Shown: positions 40,094 through 40,572 of the stretch, piece by piece
Position numbering within the stretch: the stretch's first letter is position 1
Layout of the letters: every line of letters begins with the position of its first letter
Source of the DNA: 02-FULL-45-11b sp041663485
GTDB lineage: Bacteria > Patescibacteriota > Patescibacteriia > Buchananbacterales > UBA6539
Length of the DNA: 40,572 bases
Direction of reading: 5' to 3'
Assembly (NCBI GenBank): GCA_041663485.1
Contig: JBAYMO010000014.1
Span: forward strand, 1-40,572
Program-made: the position numbers and the translations under genes
The notes under the pieces: generated by a model
Databases searched by the model: none
What the model saw: only the letters and a program-made list of their open reading frames with translations
Told to the model about the DNA's origin: nothing

Positions 40094-40378
40094 ATGGCAA
40101 AAGGTTTGACCAAATCGCAAGTCATCAGCGAATTAGCTGAGAAAAGCGGTTTAAGCAAAAAAGATGTCACTGGCTTGATGGAAGCAATGGTAGAATTAGC
40201 CTATGCTGAAACCAAAAAGAACGGTGAATTTACCGTTCCGGGTTTAGGCAAATTATTAAAGAAAGCTCGCGCTGCCAGAATGGGTCGCAATCCGGCCACT
40301 GGTGAAACGATTAAAATCGCCGCTAAGACCGTGGTTAAATTCCGCGTGGCCAAAGCAGCCAAAGACGCCATTTTATAA
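40094..40378 (+). CDS. HU family DNA-binding protein
   Basis: 94 residues, canonical length. LTKSQVISELAEKSGLSKKDVTGLMEAMVELAY helical dimer part, GEFTVPGLGKLLKKARAARMGRNPATGETIKI DNA-binding arm, and VKFRVAKAAKDAIL C-terminal helix. It is distinct in sequence from the HU at 19951 (tail absent, arm KKARAARMGRNP). Own promoter and terminator. Confidence 0.94.
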   Translation: MAKGLTKSQVISELAEKSGLSKKDVTGLMEAMVELAYAETKKNGEFTVPGLGKLLKKARAARMGRNPATGETIKIAAKTVVKFRVAKAAKDAIL

Positions 40379-40395
40379 ATTCTCGCGTCTCAATA

Positions 40396-40433
40396 AAAAA
40401 ATCAGTCGCGCCAAAAGCGTGACTGATTTTTTT
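40396..40433. terminator. Bidirectional terminator
   Basis: aaaaatcagtc-gcgccaaaagcgt-gactgatttttt, with A's left and T's right. It serves HU (+) and the convergent partial gene (-). Confidence 0.87.
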
Positions 40434-40438
40434 ATTAT

Positions 40439-40572
40439 TTAAAATTCCAATATTTTATTATATTCGACCAGTTCAGTCTCCAGGCCGAGATCCTCTTTAG
40501 CCAATAACGCTAAAGCCTGGCTGTTTTGTTTTTCTCCGTGCATAATAAAAACTTTTTTGGGTTTTGTTTTAG
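40439..40572 (-). CDS. C-terminal end of a probable MBL/beta-CASP RNA-processing hydrolase (partial)
   Basis: Only the last 43 codons are in the window: KTKPKKVFIMHGEKQNSQ... to VEYNKILEF and stop (40441-40439). The stretch PKKVFIMHGE followed by an ALALLAKEDLGLE helix is the usual C-terminal closing motif of beta-CASP metallo-beta-lactamase RNases. The 5' part lies beyond the window edge, so the family call rests on this motif alone. Confidence 0.6.
   Translation of the reverse strand, partial: KTKPKKVFIMHGEKQNSQALALLAKEDLGLETELVEYNKILEF

Overview
The window looks like a chromosomal segment of an ultra-small candidate-phyla (CPR / Patescibacteria, Parcubacteria-like) bacterium. This is inferred from several signs: a divergent 16S rRNA 3' part, AT-rich DNA, very short spacers, housekeeping genes mostly lacking a Shine-Dalgarno (SD) sequence, many small proteins without recognisable family, and type IV pilus ATPases together with a sortase. 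I could not run a phylogenetic search.

Layout. 1-666 is the 3' part of a 16S rRNA gene, followed by a terminator and a protein gene rather than 23S. 2276-3377 is a tRNA cluster (Ile, Phe, Pro, Gly) in which every tRNA is accompanied by broken partial copies carrying short GC-rich palindromes. 3380-8065 holds small accessory genes (66-aa protein, TrmB-like regulator, zinc ribbon, coiled-coil proteins, YbaK-like deacylase) and a ~360-nt structured RNA candidate at 6286-6646. 8288-10863 is a surface module: a DUF3494-type protein broken by one in-frame TAA, ending in an LPSSG sorting signal, next to a sortase. 11629-16282 holds a 3D-domain protein, tRNA-Cys, infB, rbfA, an NrnA-like DHH phosphoesterase and clpP. 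16369-17161 is a self-contained unit: promoter, SAM-I riboswitch, terminators, two small SD-led ORFs, terminator. 17210-20355 is rny, a YmdB-like phosphodiesterase and HU.

20420-29530 is mostly minus strand: tRNA-Arg, pilT, a GNAT-like protein, rnc, nusB, rpmF, gyrA, a membrane protein with a probable frameshift, an MBL-fold hydrolase and two unknown proteins. 29726-36673 is plus strand: an S1-domain protein, ftsH, a membrane protein, pilB, a lone receiver domain and a 51-aa protein. 36633-39850 (minus) has a 396-aa unknown, tsaE, tsaD and a 197-aa unknown. The window closes with a second HU gene (+) and the C-terminus of a probable beta-CASP-type RNase (-).

Functionally the core genes are translation and RNA metabolism (IF-2, RbfA, L32, S1, TsaD/TsaE, RNase Y, YmdB, RNase III, NrnA-like, NusB), protein quality control (ClpP, FtsH) and DNA topology (GyrA, two HU). 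Type IV pilus extension (PilB) and retraction (PilT) ATPases and the sortase/LPSSG pair suggest host- or surface-attachment capacity. The most unusual elements are the SAM-I riboswitch that controls only two tiny unknown ORFs, the tRNA genes embedded in inverted repeats and broken palindrome-bearing copies, the unidentified structured RNA, and a set of SD-led mono- or bicistronic cassettes scattered among SD-less housekeeping genes.
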